Assembly: GCA_033765345.1 (NCBI GenBank) | Contig: JANRIC010000132.1 | Span: forward strand, 10,208 to 74,207 | Reading direction: 5' to 3' | Length of the DNA stretch: 64,000 nucleotides | Source: JANRIC01 sp033765345 | Lineage (GTDB): Bacteria; Bacteroidota; Bacteroidia; Cytophagales; Microscillaceae | Part shown: one piece after another, positions 35,644 through 45,430 of the stretch | Layout of the letters: each line of letters begins with the position of its first letter | How positions within the stretch are numbered: position 1 is the first letter of the stretch | Position numbers and translations under genes: made by a program | The notes under the pieces: model-generated | The model's input: only the letters and a program-made list of their open reading frames with translations | The model's database searches: none | Told to the model about the DNA's origin: nothing

Positions 35644-36432
35644 TTATTTGACTTTATTCGCTAATTTTATGTAATTTTCTAATGCTCCAGTCATTGAAGG
35701 GGCATTGGGCATGGGTGCTTCGATATCGAGTATCAAACCGGCATCTCTTACTGCTTTGGCAGTGGTCGGGCCGAATGCTGCGATACGGGTTGCATTTTGC
35801 TTAAAATCCGGAAAATTCTCAAATAAAGAGCTAATACCAGAGGGGCTATAAAAAGCCAAAATGTCATAATTTACATCAGACAAATCAGATAGATCACTGG
35901 CTACTGTCTTGTAAATAATCATTTCGGTACAATGATAGCTGCTATCGTGCATAAAACCTGGTAAATCCTCTTTTCGGATATTTGAACAAGGGAACAGATA
36001 CTTTTCGTCCTTATGTTTTTTGATATAAGGAAACAAGTCTTTGACTGTTTTTTCTCCTGTAAATATCTTTCTTTTCCTTACTACAATGAACTTTTGCAGA
36101 TAATTAGCGGTCTGATCGGAAACACAAAAATATTTCATATCAATCGGCACTTCAATTTTATTATCCTTACACAATTCAAAAAAATGCTTTACTGCATTTC
36201 TGCTGGTAAAAATTACAGCCGTATGGTCTAAAATATTGATCTTTTGTTTGCGAAAATCCCGAGAATTAATCGGTTCAATTTGAATAAACGGCCTAAAATC
36301 AATCTTAATGCTATATTTTTTGGCCAGTTCCTCATAAGGAGAGTTAGGAGTACTAGGTTTGGGCTGTGATACTAATATGCTAGATACTTTTTTTAGTCTC
36401 TTGCGATCAATTTGCATATGTGTTTCACTCAT
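35644..36432 (-). CDS. hemD: Uroporphyrinogen-III synthase
   Basis: The 262-residue product resembles Bacteroidota HemD, which cyclises hydroxymethylbilane to uroporphyrinogen III in heme and siroheme synthesis. The two-domain alpha/beta pattern is visible: VSSILVSQPKP, then AVIFTSRNAVKHFFEL and FCVSDQTANYL, and in the second half ILAFYSPSGISSLFENF and IAAFGPTTAKAVRDAGL. HemD is poorly conserved, so these SRNAV and GPTTA motifs carry the call. A start at residue 6 (36417) is also possible. It starts 35 bases after the DUF4271 gene ends and is probably cotranscribed with it. Heme genes are scattered, with hemW 3 kb away on the other strand. Confidence 0.87.
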   Translation of the reverse strand: MSETHMQIDRKRLKKVSSILVSQPKPSTPNSPYEELAKKYSIKIDFRPFIQIEPINSRDFRKQKINILDHTAVIFTSRNAVKHFFELCKDNKIEVPIDMKYFCVSDQTANYLQKFIVVRKRKIFTGEKTVKDLFPYIKKHKDEKYLFPCSNIRKEDLPGFMHDSSYHCTEMIIYKTVASDLSDLSDVNYDILAFYSPSGISSLFENFPDFKQNATRIAAFGPTTAKAVRDAGLILDIEAPMPNAPSMTGALENYIKLANKVK

Positions 36433-36467
36433 ATAAAATTGAAGATAAGGTGTTTTGGGTTAACAAA

Positions 36468-37631
36468 TCAGATGAAGAGCAGGAACTTCATACCTACCAT
36501 AAGTGGTACTAGTTCGGTAATGCAAAGGTAATAAAATAAATAGAGACTTTTATAACGGATTTGCTTTAATACATAAAAACTTACTAAAAAAGCTTGTATA
36601 ATATGAAAAAACAATACGGAAAGCCCTAAGGCTGTATGAAAGTTTTGGGCGGCGAAAGAAATATTTAAAAAGATCAATATAATCGCCAAAAAACCATAAA
36701 AAAGCCCTGACAAACGAAAGTATTCAAAAAAGTGAACCTGAATCACACCTTTATCTATATTGAGGATGATGCCAAGAAAACTAAGTATCAGATATTTCAA
36801 AGCGATCAAAAGTATAATCCAAAGAAAGCTTTGCAAATAACTTGAATAACCCAATAATAAATTGTATTCTTCGGGTATCGATGGGTTATTTCTCCATAAA
36901 ACCTCAAATACAAATGCCAATAAAAGTGCCTGCCCACCCAATAAAAGAAGACTAGTTCCACTTAGGGATTTGCTGATAAGGCTTGGGTCAATGTGTGATA
37001 CACGAGAAAGACTACTTCGCCAATCAAAATAGCCCTTTAATGCTCGAGGCTGATAATTAAATATGCTGGTATAAAACAAGCCCAAGAGCAACATTTGTAG
37101 CGTAATAAAATATTTAAATACTGAGCTTCTGGCTGTTTTGGGGAAAGATACCTGTGAGGGATTGTATTCCTGAATTTTGCTCAAGGTTTCTTTGGGATAG
37201 CCGATAAATAAAGCCGGTAGAGGAAGTCGTGGAAGTTTATCATAAACTGTAAAAAAAATCTGATCTCCGGAATAAATTTCCCGGAGGCTATCGACTTTCA
37301 GAGATTGCCAGCCTTCCCGATTGATTTGTTTACAGAGATTATTATTGATCATTAGATAGATGCCTTCATAGGCATAAAATACGACTTCAAAGCCTTCGAA
37401 ACGCTTCAAATCCAGCCAAAAACTCATTGTTTTGGAGTTTTTGTGGCGGTTCTCGATGTAGGGCACGTGCGCTCCATAATTTTCATCATATACCTGCCAA
37501 TCGTCCGACAGGGGGTATACCTGATAATGTTGGTCAGAATAAATGATTTTTTTTTCCTGGGCTAAAAGGATTTGTAAACAATCGAGCAACAGAAATAAAA
37601 AAGTAAGATATTTCCACTTATTTAATAGCAT
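36468..37631 (-). CDS. DUF4271-type membrane protein
   Basis: The 387-residue product has a signal peptide (FLLLDCLQILLA), an extracytoplasmic N-terminal part (about 25-165), and then about six transmembrane helices in the C-terminal half. The helical part ends in CITELVPLMVGMKFLLFI, typical of DUF4271 proteins, and the pairing with hemD is recurrent in Bacteroidota. Function is not established. The neighbours are hemD downstream and an Omp85-type gene upstream. Assignment rests on topology and the C-terminal motif plus context. Confidence 0.75.
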   Translation of the reverse strand: MLLNKWKYLTFLFLLLDCLQILLAQEKKIIYSDQHYQVYPLSDDWQVYDENYGAHVPYIENRHKNSKTMSFWLDLKRFEGFEVVFYAYEGIYLMINNNLCKQINREGWQSLKVDSLREIYSGDQIFFTVYDKLPRLPLPALFIGYPKETLSKIQEYNPSQVSFPKTARSSVFKYFITLQMLLLGLFYTSIFNYQPRALKGYFDWRSSLSRVSHIDPSLISKSLSGTSLLLLGGQALLLAFVFEVLWRNNPSIPEEYNLLLGYSSYLQSFLWIILLIALKYLILSFLGIILNIDKGVIQVHFFEYFRLSGLFYGFLAIILIFLNISFAAQNFHTALGLSVLFFHIIQAFLVSFYVLKQIRYKSLYLFYYLCITELVPLMVGMKFLLFI

Positions 37632-37742
37632 TTTTCAAAAATAAATGAATTTCAATAAATTGTCAATGAGCAAATATTTATCAGCGTATTGGATAGGCGC
37701 TTATCACTATTTAAGACTTTTATAAAATCGCTTTGAATAGGA

Positions 37743-39500
37743 TCAAAATCTGCTGATTAAGCCAAAATGCACCTTTGAACGTCCAAAGTTGAATTCTTGT
37801 GTATTGCTTTTGCCCAAGGCATACACCAGATTAAAAATCCCGGCTTTTATCGAGAAACTGACGCCTAAACCCACACCCAAAGGATAATCTACCTGAATAT
37901 CCCCGATCAAATCTCTTTGTAAAAAACCCTGATCATAAAACAAAAAGAAATAAGATTCTTTATCTATAAACCAGCGGCTCTCAAGGGTAGCAAGTGTAAA
38001 GGTAGAGGCAAAAAAACTATTTTCATTATGCCCTCTTAAAGATTTGATTCCTCCGAGGCGGTACAGTTCGTTTAAAAACAAATTTTTATTAAAAATCCTA
38101 GCAGCCCTAATTTTGGTCAAAATTACAAATCTTCGTCCAATTGGAAAATATTTTTCAAAAGAACCCTCCAAAAGTACTTGTGTGGTTTTGAGTGTTATGC
38201 CTTCGTAGAGGCTATCGGCTACAAATGGATTGGGGATAATATTTTTTGTACCAATATTAAGTGAAAGGTCAACACGTATTCCCTTTGAAGGATAAAAAAT
38301 ATCATCTAGGTTATTCCATTGATAGGTCAATCCATAGGAGAAAAAATTTATCTCAGATACTTCGGGCAAGCTGTTGAATTCACGGAATAGATTTTCACTC
38401 CCTAAGGTCGATCTACGGCTGGTAAAATTAAGGCTGAACTTACCGGAATCAAACAAATTGTACCATATATTCAAGCTTATTTTACGGTTCAAAAAGCTTG
38501 AATCTTGCCTAAGCAGATAAAAATCAAAGGAAAAATCCAGCTTACTCCCTAAAATAACTGGATGTAAATAATGCAGGTCAAGCAATTGTGATTGGCTCTG
38601 GAGTCGCTGCCATTGAATGTGTAGATTTTTGCCGGAAGCGAAAAGGTTTTTCAAATCCAGATTAAACTCTCCGGTGATGAGGGTTTTACCCTGGCTCTCA
38701 TTGGGAAATATACCGAGAATCCCATCAATTTGGTTGGATTTTTTACGATTGAGGTTTAGTTTGACGTAGGCCAGTTCGCCTTTGAATACTACTGAGGGCG
38801 GCTCATTGAGCTGTAAGTAGGGCAAACGGCTAAGAATACGGTTGGCTTGCTCCACCTTTTGCTGACCAAATAATTGCCCATTTTTCATATTGAGCATTCT
38901 CAGCAAGAAGTTTTTACGCAAACGGGCATTCCCTTCTAGAATAAGTGTATCCAATAAAATTTCTTTCCCAGGATCATAGTTTAACACAGCACTGACTTTG
39001 TTTCCCTGAAAACGAATAGAGTCCAGGCGAATACTTGCAAAGGGAAGCCCATGGTTTTCGGAATAATCCAGGATTTTATCTTTCATATCCAGCCAATCTT
39101 GAAATATAAATGGTTGTTGGGAATAATTTTTTTCCTTAAACCCAATCTCTGCGCTTAGGGCAGGGCTTAGGTTTCCTTGTTTGAGATTTTCCCAATAGTA
39201 TCGTTCTCCCAGCCGGATTTGTGCGATAAGCGAATCGCTGTGGAGGTAGATTTGTTCTGCTGTGGCTTGCCAATAAGCCTGATTTTGTAGGGTTTGCAAA
39301 AAATTATTTAGCTCTTGGACAGCCGCCAAAGAATCGGTGTGATTTTTCTGATAGCTAAATTTTCTAAGGATGATTTCATCTTTTTGGTCTAAAAATACAC
39401 ATTGCAAAGAATATTTTTTAGATTGGGCGATGGGATGCCCCAGACCAAGGATCAAAAGCCCAAATAAACAAAATTTAAATTTCATTCTAATATTCTTCAT
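37743..39500 (-). CDS. Omp85 (BamA/TamA)-family outer membrane protein
   Basis: The 585-residue product has a signal peptide, POTRA-like periplasmic segments (about 90-260, with ILDTLILEGNARLRKNFLLRML), and a C-terminal beta-barrel of aromatic-rich strands. The barrel contains LYRLGGIKSLRGHNENSFF, corresponding to the RGF/RGY loop of the Omp85 superfamily, here with RGH. The last residues HFGLISRF end in Phe as outer membrane barrels do. It is shorter than BamA (~800) and closer to TamA- or ShlB-like members, which insert or translocate outer membrane proteins. It is divergent from hemW with only 24 bases between starts. An internal ATG at 39485 is a plausible alternative start. Confidence 0.85.
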   Translation of the reverse strand: MKNIRMKFKFCLFGLLILGLGHPIAQSKKYSLQCVFLDQKDEIILRKFSYQKNHTDSLAAVQELNNFLQTLQNQAYWQATAEQIYLHSDSLIAQIRLGERYYWENLKQGNLSPALSAEIGFKEKNYSQQPFIFQDWLDMKDKILDYSENHGLPFASIRLDSIRFQGNKVSAVLNYDPGKEILLDTLILEGNARLRKNFLLRMLNMKNGQLFGQQKVEQANRILSRLPYLQLNEPPSVVFKGELAYVKLNLNRKKSNQIDGILGIFPNESQGKTLITGEFNLDLKNLFASGKNLHIQWQRLQSQSQLLDLHYLHPVILGSKLDFSFDFYLLRQDSSFLNRKISLNIWYNLFDSGKFSLNFTSRRSTLGSENLFREFNSLPEVSEINFFSYGLTYQWNNLDDIFYPSKGIRVDLSLNIGTKNIIPNPFVADSLYEGITLKTTQVLLEGSFEKYFPIGRRFVILTKIRAARIFNKNLFLNELYRLGGIKSLRGHNENSFFASTFTLATLESRWFIDKESYFFLFYDQGFLQRDLIGDIQVDYPLGVGLGVSFSIKAGIFNLVYALGKSNTQEFNFGRSKVHFGLISRF

Positions 39501-39524
39501 TTCCTGAAATCAAAAAATACGACT

Positions 39525-40655
39525 TTGGCAAGTTTATACATTCATATACCATTTTGCAAGCAAGCGTGTTATTACTGTGATTTTCATTTTAGTACCAATT
39601 TATCTTTAAAAGCCCAGGTCATAGAAGCGATCTGTGCTGAGATTGATCTGCAAAAAGATTATTTACCCAAAGTTCCTTTAAACAGTGTGTATTTTGGCGG
39701 AGGAACGCCTTCTTTACTTCAAGAAGCAGAGCTATCCGCATTATTTACGCAAATTCATCGCCACTTTTCATTAAAACCTCAGGTAGAAATCACGCTGGAA
39801 TGCAACCCAGATGATTTGAACCGGGAGCAACTCAGTATGCTTAAAAGACAAGGAATCAATCGGTTGAGCGTAGGTGTACAATCATTTCATGCTGAACACC
39901 TCAAATATCTGAATCGTGCCCACGACAGTAAAAAAGCTTATGAGGCGATACAACTGGCTCAAGACATAGGTTTCGAGAATCTTAGCCTGGATTTGATTTA
40001 TGGTATTCCTGCTGAGGGGCATCAAATCCTGGAAGAAGACCTGAAAAAAGTTGGCTCGCTTAATCCACCTCATATTTCTGCCTATTGCCTTACGATTGAG
40101 GAAAAAACAGTTTTTGGAAACTGGTTGAAAAAGAATAAGATCAAGCAGGTTGAAGATGAATTTGCTGCACAACAATTTGAAATCCTATTAAACTTTTTGG
40201 AAAGCAGTCTGTTTGAACAATATGAAATTTCCAATTTTGCACGTAACCAACAATACTCCCAACACAATTGCAATTATTGGATTCAAGAAAGCTATTTGGG
40301 AGTAGGACCGGGAGCGCATTCTTATAATCAATATTCCAGACAATACAATATCACAAACAATACCTATTATATAAGGTCAATCAACAATCGGGAAATCCCT
40401 TGTACCCTGGAGATTTTAACCCGAGAAAACCAGATCAACGAATACCTGATGACCAGTCTTCGGACAATTTGGGGTACAGATTTGAGGTATTTGGCAAACA
40501 AATTTGACTTGGAATTAATACTACAGAAAAAAACAATTCTGGAACGATATATGCAGTTTGGCCTAATACAAATTGAGGATAATAAACTAAGCTTAACCCG
40601 AAAAGGTAAGTTGCTGGCGGACGAAATCATTCGGGAGCTTTTTGTTAGTGAATGA
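39525..40655 (+). CDS. hemW: Heme chaperone / radical SAM protein HemW
   Basis: The 376-residue product carries the radical SAM cluster motif C11-x3-C15-x2-C18 in IPFCKQACYYCDFHF, as in HemW. YFGGGTPSLL, VEITLECNPDD and RLSVGVQSFH follow. The C-terminal half has QHNCNYW and the HemW-specific winged region. HemW is a heme-binding chaperone for respiratory proteins and lacks the oxygen-independent coproporphyrinogen oxidase activity of HemN. The start is a TTG at 39525; the conserved MASLYIHIPFC begins exactly there. The next gene starts 4 bases after the stop. Confidence 0.94.
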   Translation: MASLYIHIPFCKQACYYCDFHFSTNLSLKAQVIEAICAEIDLQKDYLPKVPLNSVYFGGGTPSLLQEAELSALFTQIHRHFSLKPQVEITLECNPDDLNREQLSMLKRQGINRLSVGVQSFHAEHLKYLNRAHDSKKAYEAIQLAQDIGFENLSLDLIYGIPAEGHQILEEDLKKVGSLNPPHISAYCLTIEEKTVFGNWLKKNKIKQVEDEFAAQQFEILLNFLESSLFEQYEISNFARNQQYSQHNCNYWIQESYLGVGPGAHSYNQYSRQYNITNNTYYIRSINNREIPCTLEILTRENQINEYLMTSLRTIWGTDLRYLANKFDLELILQKKTILERYMQFGLIQIEDNKLSLTRKGKLLADEIIRELFVSE

Positions 40656-40658
40656 ATT

Positions 40659-41423
40659 ATGATCTCATTAATGAACTTTGAGTACAAAAAACGACTTTTT
40701 GCCTTCAACCCACAAGAAGCTCTGGACATTTCTCTTCCCCTAAAAAACGGTAAGAATAATGTAAATTGTTATTTTGCTGATGAGGTAAGCTTTGATACCA
40801 TCCGAATGGGCAGTTTTGTCGGAAGTGTCGCTGAAGGAGGTCCTTGTAACTACCAAAAAATTTCTTTAAGCCCTCATGGCAATGGTACGCATACGGAGTG
40901 CTTCGGTCATATCAGCTCAGAATCTTCAGCAAACCTCTATGCGTGTTTGAAGAGGTATTTGTTTTTTGCTCAGTTGGTGAGTCTGCCCATTCGTCAAGTA
41001 AACGCTCAATCCATCATCTTGTGGGAAGACTTAAGCGAGAGAATTGATGCGGATTTTATACCCGAAGCATTGATCATTAGGACATTGCCGAATGATTTAG
41101 ATAAAAAAACCCGGCAATATTCTGGTACAAATCCTCCTTTTTTGGATTCAAAAATCGGTCATTATCTGGCACAGAAAGGGATTTTACATCTTTTGGTAGA
41201 TTTGCCTTCTGTGGATCCAGAAGTAGATGGAGGCTTGTTAGAAACGCATAGATATTTTTGGCAGTATCCTGACAATATTCGTTCAGAGGCGACCATTAGC
41301 GAATTGATCTATGTAGAGGCTGCCATTCCTGATGATTTTTACGTATTAAATATTCAGGTTACAAGTTTATATACAGATGCAAGTCCAAGTAAACCGATAT
41401 TGTATTCATTGAAAAGATTTTAG
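40659..41423 (+). CDS. Cyclase-family metal-dependent hydrolase
   Basis: The 254-residue product resembles the cyclase/kynurenine formamidase family of metal-dependent hydrolases. A DISLPLKNG start is followed by the metal-binding segment SPHGNGTHTECFGH, a variant of the HxGTHxDxPxH motif with E in the usual D position. LLVDLPSVDPEVDGG, with the His-containing LLETHRYFWQYP, is the other conserved part. The substrate is not readable; kynurenine formamidase is only the best-known member. It is close behind hemW (4-base gap), so the two are cotranscribed. An ATG at 40671 could be the real start. Confidence 0.8.
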   Translation: MISLMNFEYKKRLFAFNPQEALDISLPLKNGKNNVNCYFADEVSFDTIRMGSFVGSVAEGGPCNYQKISLSPHGNGTHTECFGHISSESSANLYACLKRYLFFAQLVSLPIRQVNAQSIILWEDLSERIDADFIPEALIIRTLPNDLDKKTRQYSGTNPPFLDSKIGHYLAQKGILHLLVDLPSVDPEVDGGLLETHRYFWQYPDNIRSEATISELIYVEAAIPDDFYVLNIQVTSLYTDASPSKPILYSLKRF

Positions 41424-41495
41424 GGTATTTTCAGGGGTAATTATAGAATTTTCTTAAAATATTTCAAAACAAGTGGTCGAGTTCGGCCAAATTTT

Positions 41496-41503
41496 TATAT
41501 TTG
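41496..41503 (+). promoter_or_regulatory. -7 promoter element before the TerB-like gene
   Basis: TATATTTG matches TAnnTTTG, but the -33 region has no good TTG at the usual spacing. The transcript would start near 41508, giving a short leader to either the ATG at 41515 or the one at 41533. Confidence 0.45.
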
Positions 41504-41532
41504 TAAGTAATACCATGATAAAATTTATCACT

Positions 41533-41925
41533 ATGGCAAGTGAAATCAAACCAATGACAAGTGAGGAGAAGAAAGCGATATTGTTGTTGAAATCCGTAAT
41601 TTTTCATTATCACGGATTGGATAATGAAGAAAAAGAAATTTTGGACAATACTGCCCGAAAATTCGATGCCTGGGAAGAATTAAAGTGGGCAAATGATTTT
41701 ATTGCATTGGATTATTATACTGCTTTTGAGCGAGCCAGAGAGTATCTAAATGAAGTGGTGGGCAATCTGGATAAAGATACCCGGCTGGCTTATCTGGGTA
41801 TGGTCTGGGAGGCCAATAATGCTAAAGGGTATGTCACTGAGATGGAAGCTACCGCTATGCTTAAACTAGCAAAGGATTGGCACGTCCAAAAAGAATTGAT
41901 GATGCTGGTGCGTAAAAAAAACTAG
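41533..41925 (+). CDS. TerB-like hypothetical protein
   Basis: The ~130-residue product from the ATG at 41533 is all-helical and acidic, with a C-terminal part (NLDKDTRLAYLGMVWEANNAKGYVTEMEATAMLKLAKDW) resembling the TerB-type helical domain. In TerB proteins this fold is found in tellurite and stress-response operons, but no ter genes are nearby. An upstream ATG at 41515 would add six residues. A terminator follows the gene. I consider the family resemblance modest and the function unknown. Confidence 0.6.
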   Translation: MASEIKPMTSEEKKAILLLKSVIFHYHGLDNEEKEILDNTARKFDAWEELKWANDFIALDYYTAFERAREYLNEVVGNLDKDTRLAYLGMVWEANNAKGYVTEMEATAMLKLAKDWHVQKELMMLVRKKN

Positions 41926-41938
41926 CCGCTTATCTATA

Positions 41939-41972
41939 AAAAAGGAATGCTTGTAGGGATACATTCCTTTTT
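41939..41972. terminator. Bidirectional terminator between the TerB-like gene and serS
   Basis: AAAAAGGAATG (41939-41949) pairs perfectly with CATTCCTTTTT (41962-41972) around a 12-base loop. The A and T ends serve both convergent genes. Confidence 0.88.
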
Positions 41973-42033
41973 CATATAAGCTTTGGGATTTATTTTTTAA
42001 TCTTTTTCTTTTTTCTGAACCTTCCCCCCTGAA

Positions 42034-43311
42034 TTAGTCGTGAATCAGATCGAATTTGGTATAAGTCTGCAAAACTTGTGGAATATGAATTCCTTCAGGG
42101 CTTTGATTATTTTCAAGTAAAGCGGCTAGGATTCTGGGCAAGGCCAGGGCACTTCCATTCAGTGTGTGTGCTAGATATTTTTTATTTTGTGCATCTCGGT
42201 AGCGCAAGCCCAGTCGGTTGCTTTGGAAAGTCTGGAAGTTACTCACAGAACTTACTTCAAGCCATTTTTTCTGCGCTGCGGAATAGACTTCAAAATCATA
42301 CGTAAAAGCAGAGGTAAATCCCAAATCACCGGCACACAGGCTCAGAATTCTATAAGGAAGCTCAAGTTTTTCTAACAATGATTTGACGTGTGCACACATT
42401 TCCTCGAGCGTGTTATAAGATTTATCAGGATGTTGAATCTGTACAATTTCTACTTTATCAAACTGGTGCAGTCGGTTGAGCCCTCTTACATCAGCTCCCC
42501 AGGAACCGGCCTCTCGGCGAAAACATGGTGTATACCCTACTTTTTTGATAGGGAAGTCGTCTTCTTTCAAAATGACATCCCGAAATATATTGGTAATCGG
42601 TACTTCTGCTGTAGGAATCAAATAAAAATTATCTGCGGTAGCGTGATACATTTGCCCTTCTTTATCTGGCAATTGCCCTGTACCCAATCCTGAATCCTGA
42701 TTGACGAGCAAGGGAGGTTGTACTTCATCGTATCCGGCCTGAGCGGCTTCATCCAGGAAGAAATTAATCAAAGCTCTTTGTAATTTGGCACCTTTGCCCT
42801 TATAAAAGGGAAAACCGGCACCGGTCACTTTGTTTCCGAGTTCAAAATCAATGATATCATACTTTTGGATCAGTTCCCAGTGAGGCAAAGCATTTTCAGG
42901 CAGATTGGGCATATCTCCGTGTTGAAAGACTTCTATATTTTGTGCAGAAGAGCTTCCTTCAGGAACCCGGGCATGAGGCACATTAGGAAGGAGATAAAGG
43001 GCATCCTTGAGCTTTAATTCATATTCCTGAAATGCTTGGGTGAGTTCTTTGACTTTTTCTTTGAGGCTCAAGCTGTTTTGCTGTGCCTGATCGGCTTCTT
43101 CGTGTTTGCCTTCTTTTTTCAATTGACCGATACGTTTAGCAACATTTCCAGCCTCAGCACGGGTTTGATCCATCTCCAATTGAGTCTCCCTGCGCTTTTG
43201 GTCTAGGTCCAAGACTTCCCCTATCATGGTTGCAGCATTTTGGATTCCTCTTTTTTCTAATCCGGCGATGACCTGCTCGGTACTATCTCGGATATGGCTA
43301 AGTTCTAACAT
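42034..43311 (-). CDS. serS: Seryl-tRNA synthetase
   Basis: The 425-residue product is a complete class II SerRS. The N-terminal arm is a long antiparallel coiled coil (about residues 30-100; RRETQLEMDQTRAEAGNVAKRIG). The catalytic domain has FYLIPTAEVPITN, GYTPCFRREAGSWGADVRGLNRLHQFDKVEIVQI as motif 2, and LALPRILAALLENNQSPEGIHIPQVLQ as motif 3. Length matches the family (~420-430). It lies alone in its unit with a terminator at its end and a long AT-rich upstream region. Confidence 0.97.
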   Translation of the reverse strand: MLELSHIRDSTEQVIAGLEKRGIQNAATMIGEVLDLDQKRRETQLEMDQTRAEAGNVAKRIGQLKKEGKHEEADQAQQNSLSLKEKVKELTQAFQEYELKLKDALYLLPNVPHARVPEGSSSAQNIEVFQHGDMPNLPENALPHWELIQKYDIIDFELGNKVTGAGFPFYKGKGAKLQRALINFFLDEAAQAGYDEVQPPLLVNQDSGLGTGQLPDKEGQMYHATADNFYLIPTAEVPITNIFRDVILKEDDFPIKKVGYTPCFRREAGSWGADVRGLNRLHQFDKVEIVQIQHPDKSYNTLEEMCAHVKSLLEKLELPYRILSLCAGDLGFTSAFTYDFEVYSAAQKKWLEVSSVSNFQTFQSNRLGLRYRDAQNKKYLAHTLNGSALALPRILAALLENNQSPEGIHIPQVLQTYTKFDLIHD

Positions 43312-43805
43312 GGGTGGATATTTCTTTTGGGTTTGATAATAGGTGTAAAAATAGACAACATAAGATCAAAACAAAAAAAAGAATTTTTTCTTGAAACATT
43401 TAATCCTGGAAACTGTATAAAATTTTAATCAAAAAGCTTTGCATTATTTAATTGGACGTTATATATTGCAAGCAATTTAGAAGAAACCACTAATGGTTTA
43501 TCTAAAAATAGGCTTTCTTAGATTTATTCTCTTCCATTTATCAGCATTCTTTTGAAATAATCAAGAGTTTTCTGGATTCAAAACAATAAATCAAGTTCTT
43601 TTATTTAGTCATTTAAACTTTTTGAAGTTTGAACGCATAATTCAAAACTACACAACAATTTTACACCATCTTTATCTTTTCCATTTTAGAAGATATAAAC
43701 GAATCGAGGCGAGCAATTAATCTTTAACATAAATATCTATCATATTATTTCCATTTATTCATTTAAAACTAATTTGGATGTACATTAATTTTATTGTATT
43801 GGCTT
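43312..43805. other. AT-rich intergenic region between divergent serS and rho
   Basis: About 490 bases that must hold the promoters of serS and rho. Only a small AAACCA...TGGTTT hairpin near 43490 stands out. No full-consensus promoter, T-box-like element or leader peptide was recognised. Confidence 0.4.
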
Positions 43806-45377
43806 ATGTATAACATAGACGAATTAAACTTGAAACTGCTTTCCGAATTGAAGGAAATTGCGGAAAGACTCCAAGTAAAAAACTTTAAAAAATTAACCAA
43901 AAAAGAGTTAATTTATAAAATCCTTGATCAGCAGGCTATCTTACCTGAAAGTGAATACCTACCCATAAAAAAAGAGACCGAATCAATTAACAAAATGGAT
44001 ATCAACAAAGAATTCAGCTTTGAACCCCCCAAAAAACCCAGGGTCAAGCGCGAAAACGTAAAAGAGCCTGCATCTGCTTCGGATGACATCAACTCTAACG
44101 GAACCATCAACATCAACTTTGAAGAAGAAGAAGAAGATTTGCAAGAATTGAAAACTGAAACCATCGACTTTGAGTTTAAAGAAAACATCTCCAAACCAAA
44201 AATAACCAAAGAACAAATCCCTCTGAAGCCCAAAAAACCCGTTAACAATGGTATTCGTGAATTTGACGGTCTTATTGAAAATGAAGGAGTTCTTGAGATT
44301 ATGCAGGATGGTTATGGTTTTCTTCGCTCTTCCGACTACAATTATCTGGCAAGCCCAGATGATATTTATGTATCCCCTTCGCAAATCAAACTTTTTGGAC
44401 TTAAAACAGGTGACACCGTCAAAGGGCAAATTCGTCCTCCCAAAGAAGGTGAAAAATATTTTGCCTTGTTGCGCGTAGAAAATATCAACGGAAAAACCAC
44501 CGAGCAAATCCGTGACAGGATTCCCTTTGAATATCTGACGCCTCTTTTCCCAGAGGAAAAACTAAAACTCAGTACCAGAGCCGATGAAATGTCTACCCGA
44601 ATCTTGGATTTATTCGCTCCTATCGGTAAAGGGCAACGCGGAATGATCGTCGCTCAACCCAAAACCGGTAAAACGGTACTTTTGAAAAAAATTGCCAATG
44701 CCATTGCCGAAAACCATCCCGAAGTATATCTCATCGTCTTACTGATTGATGAACGCCCGGAAGAGGTAACTGACATGGCACGAAATGTAAAGGCTGAGGT
44801 AATCTCTTCAACTTTTGATGAACAAGCCGAAAGACACGTGAAAGTATCCAGTATTGTGCTTGAAAAAGCCAAAAGAATGGTGGAAACAGGGCACGATGTC
44901 GTGATTCTCCTAGATTCTATCACGCGTTTGGCTCGTGCTTATAACACTGTAGTACCTTCTTCAGGTAAGATTTTATCAGGTGGGGTGGATGCCAATGCGC
45001 TTCACAAGCCCAAACGCTTCTTCGGAGCAGCCCGAAATGTGGAAAATGGCGGTTCTTTGACCATCATCTCTACTGCTTTGATCGAGACAGGCTCTAAGAT
45101 GGATGAAGTGATCTTTGAAGAATTCAAAGGAACTGGTAATATGGAGCTTCAACTGGATCGTAAGCTTTCCAACAAGCGAGTTTACCCTGCTATTGATGTT
45201 CCAGCTTCGGGTACACGCCGTGAAGACCTGCTGATGAGCAAAGAAGAGCTTGCCCGTGTATGGATTTTAAGAAAATATATGAATGATATGAACTCTCTCG
45301 AAGCCATGGAATTCCTCCTGGATAAGATGAAAGGCACCATGGACAACGCTGAGTTTTTGGTATCCATGAACGGGTAA
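43806..45377 (+). CDS. rho: Transcription termination factor Rho
   Basis: The ~523-residue product from the ATG at 43806 has an N-terminal Rho domain (LNLKLLSELKEIAERLQVKNFKKLTKKELIYKIL), then an extra acidic linker (about 50-150; EEEEEDLQELKTE) not present in E. coli Rho (419 residues). The RNA-binding cold-shock-like domain is VLEIMQDGYGFLRSSDYNY. The ATPase core has the P-loop in GQRGMIVAQPKTGKTVLL and LIDERPEEVTDM, VILLDSITRLARAYN and RRFFGAARNVENGGSLTI-type motifs. Such N-terminal insertions are common in Bacteroidota Rho. A TTG at 43794 could add four residues. Confidence 0.97.
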   Translation: MYNIDELNLKLLSELKEIAERLQVKNFKKLTKKELIYKILDQQAILPESEYLPIKKETESINKMDINKEFSFEPPKKPRVKRENVKEPASASDDINSNGTININFEEEEEDLQELKTETIDFEFKENISKPKITKEQIPLKPKKPVNNGIREFDGLIENEGVLEIMQDGYGFLRSSDYNYLASPDDIYVSPSQIKLFGLKTGDTVKGQIRPPKEGEKYFALLRVENINGKTTEQIRDRIPFEYLTPLFPEEKLKLSTRADEMSTRILDLFAPIGKGQRGMIVAQPKTGKTVLLKKIANAIAENHPEVYLIVLLIDERPEEVTDMARNVKAEVISSTFDEQAERHVKVSSIVLEKAKRMVETGHDVVILLDSITRLARAYNTVVPSSGKILSGGVDANALHKPKRFFGAARNVENGGSLTIISTALIETGSKMDEVIFEEFKGTGNMELQLDRKLSNKRVYPAIDVPASGTRREDLLMSKEELARVWILRKYMNDMNSLEAMEFLLDKMKGTMDNAEFLVSMNG

Positions 45378-45391
45378 CAATCCATAGAAGG

Positions 45392-45430
45392 CTTTGTCCG
45401 GTATTCCAAGCACTGGGCAAAGTTTTTTTT
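45392..45430 (+). terminator. Rho-independent terminator downstream of rho
   Basis: CTTTGTCC (45392-45399) pairs with GGGCAAAG (45415-45422), with one G-U pair and a 15-base loop, followed by eight T residues. Confidence 0.82.

Noticed and set aside
43312..43805. T-box or other leader element upstream of serS or rho
   Set aside because: No T-box core, specifier stem or terminator/antiterminator pair was found in this AT-rich region.
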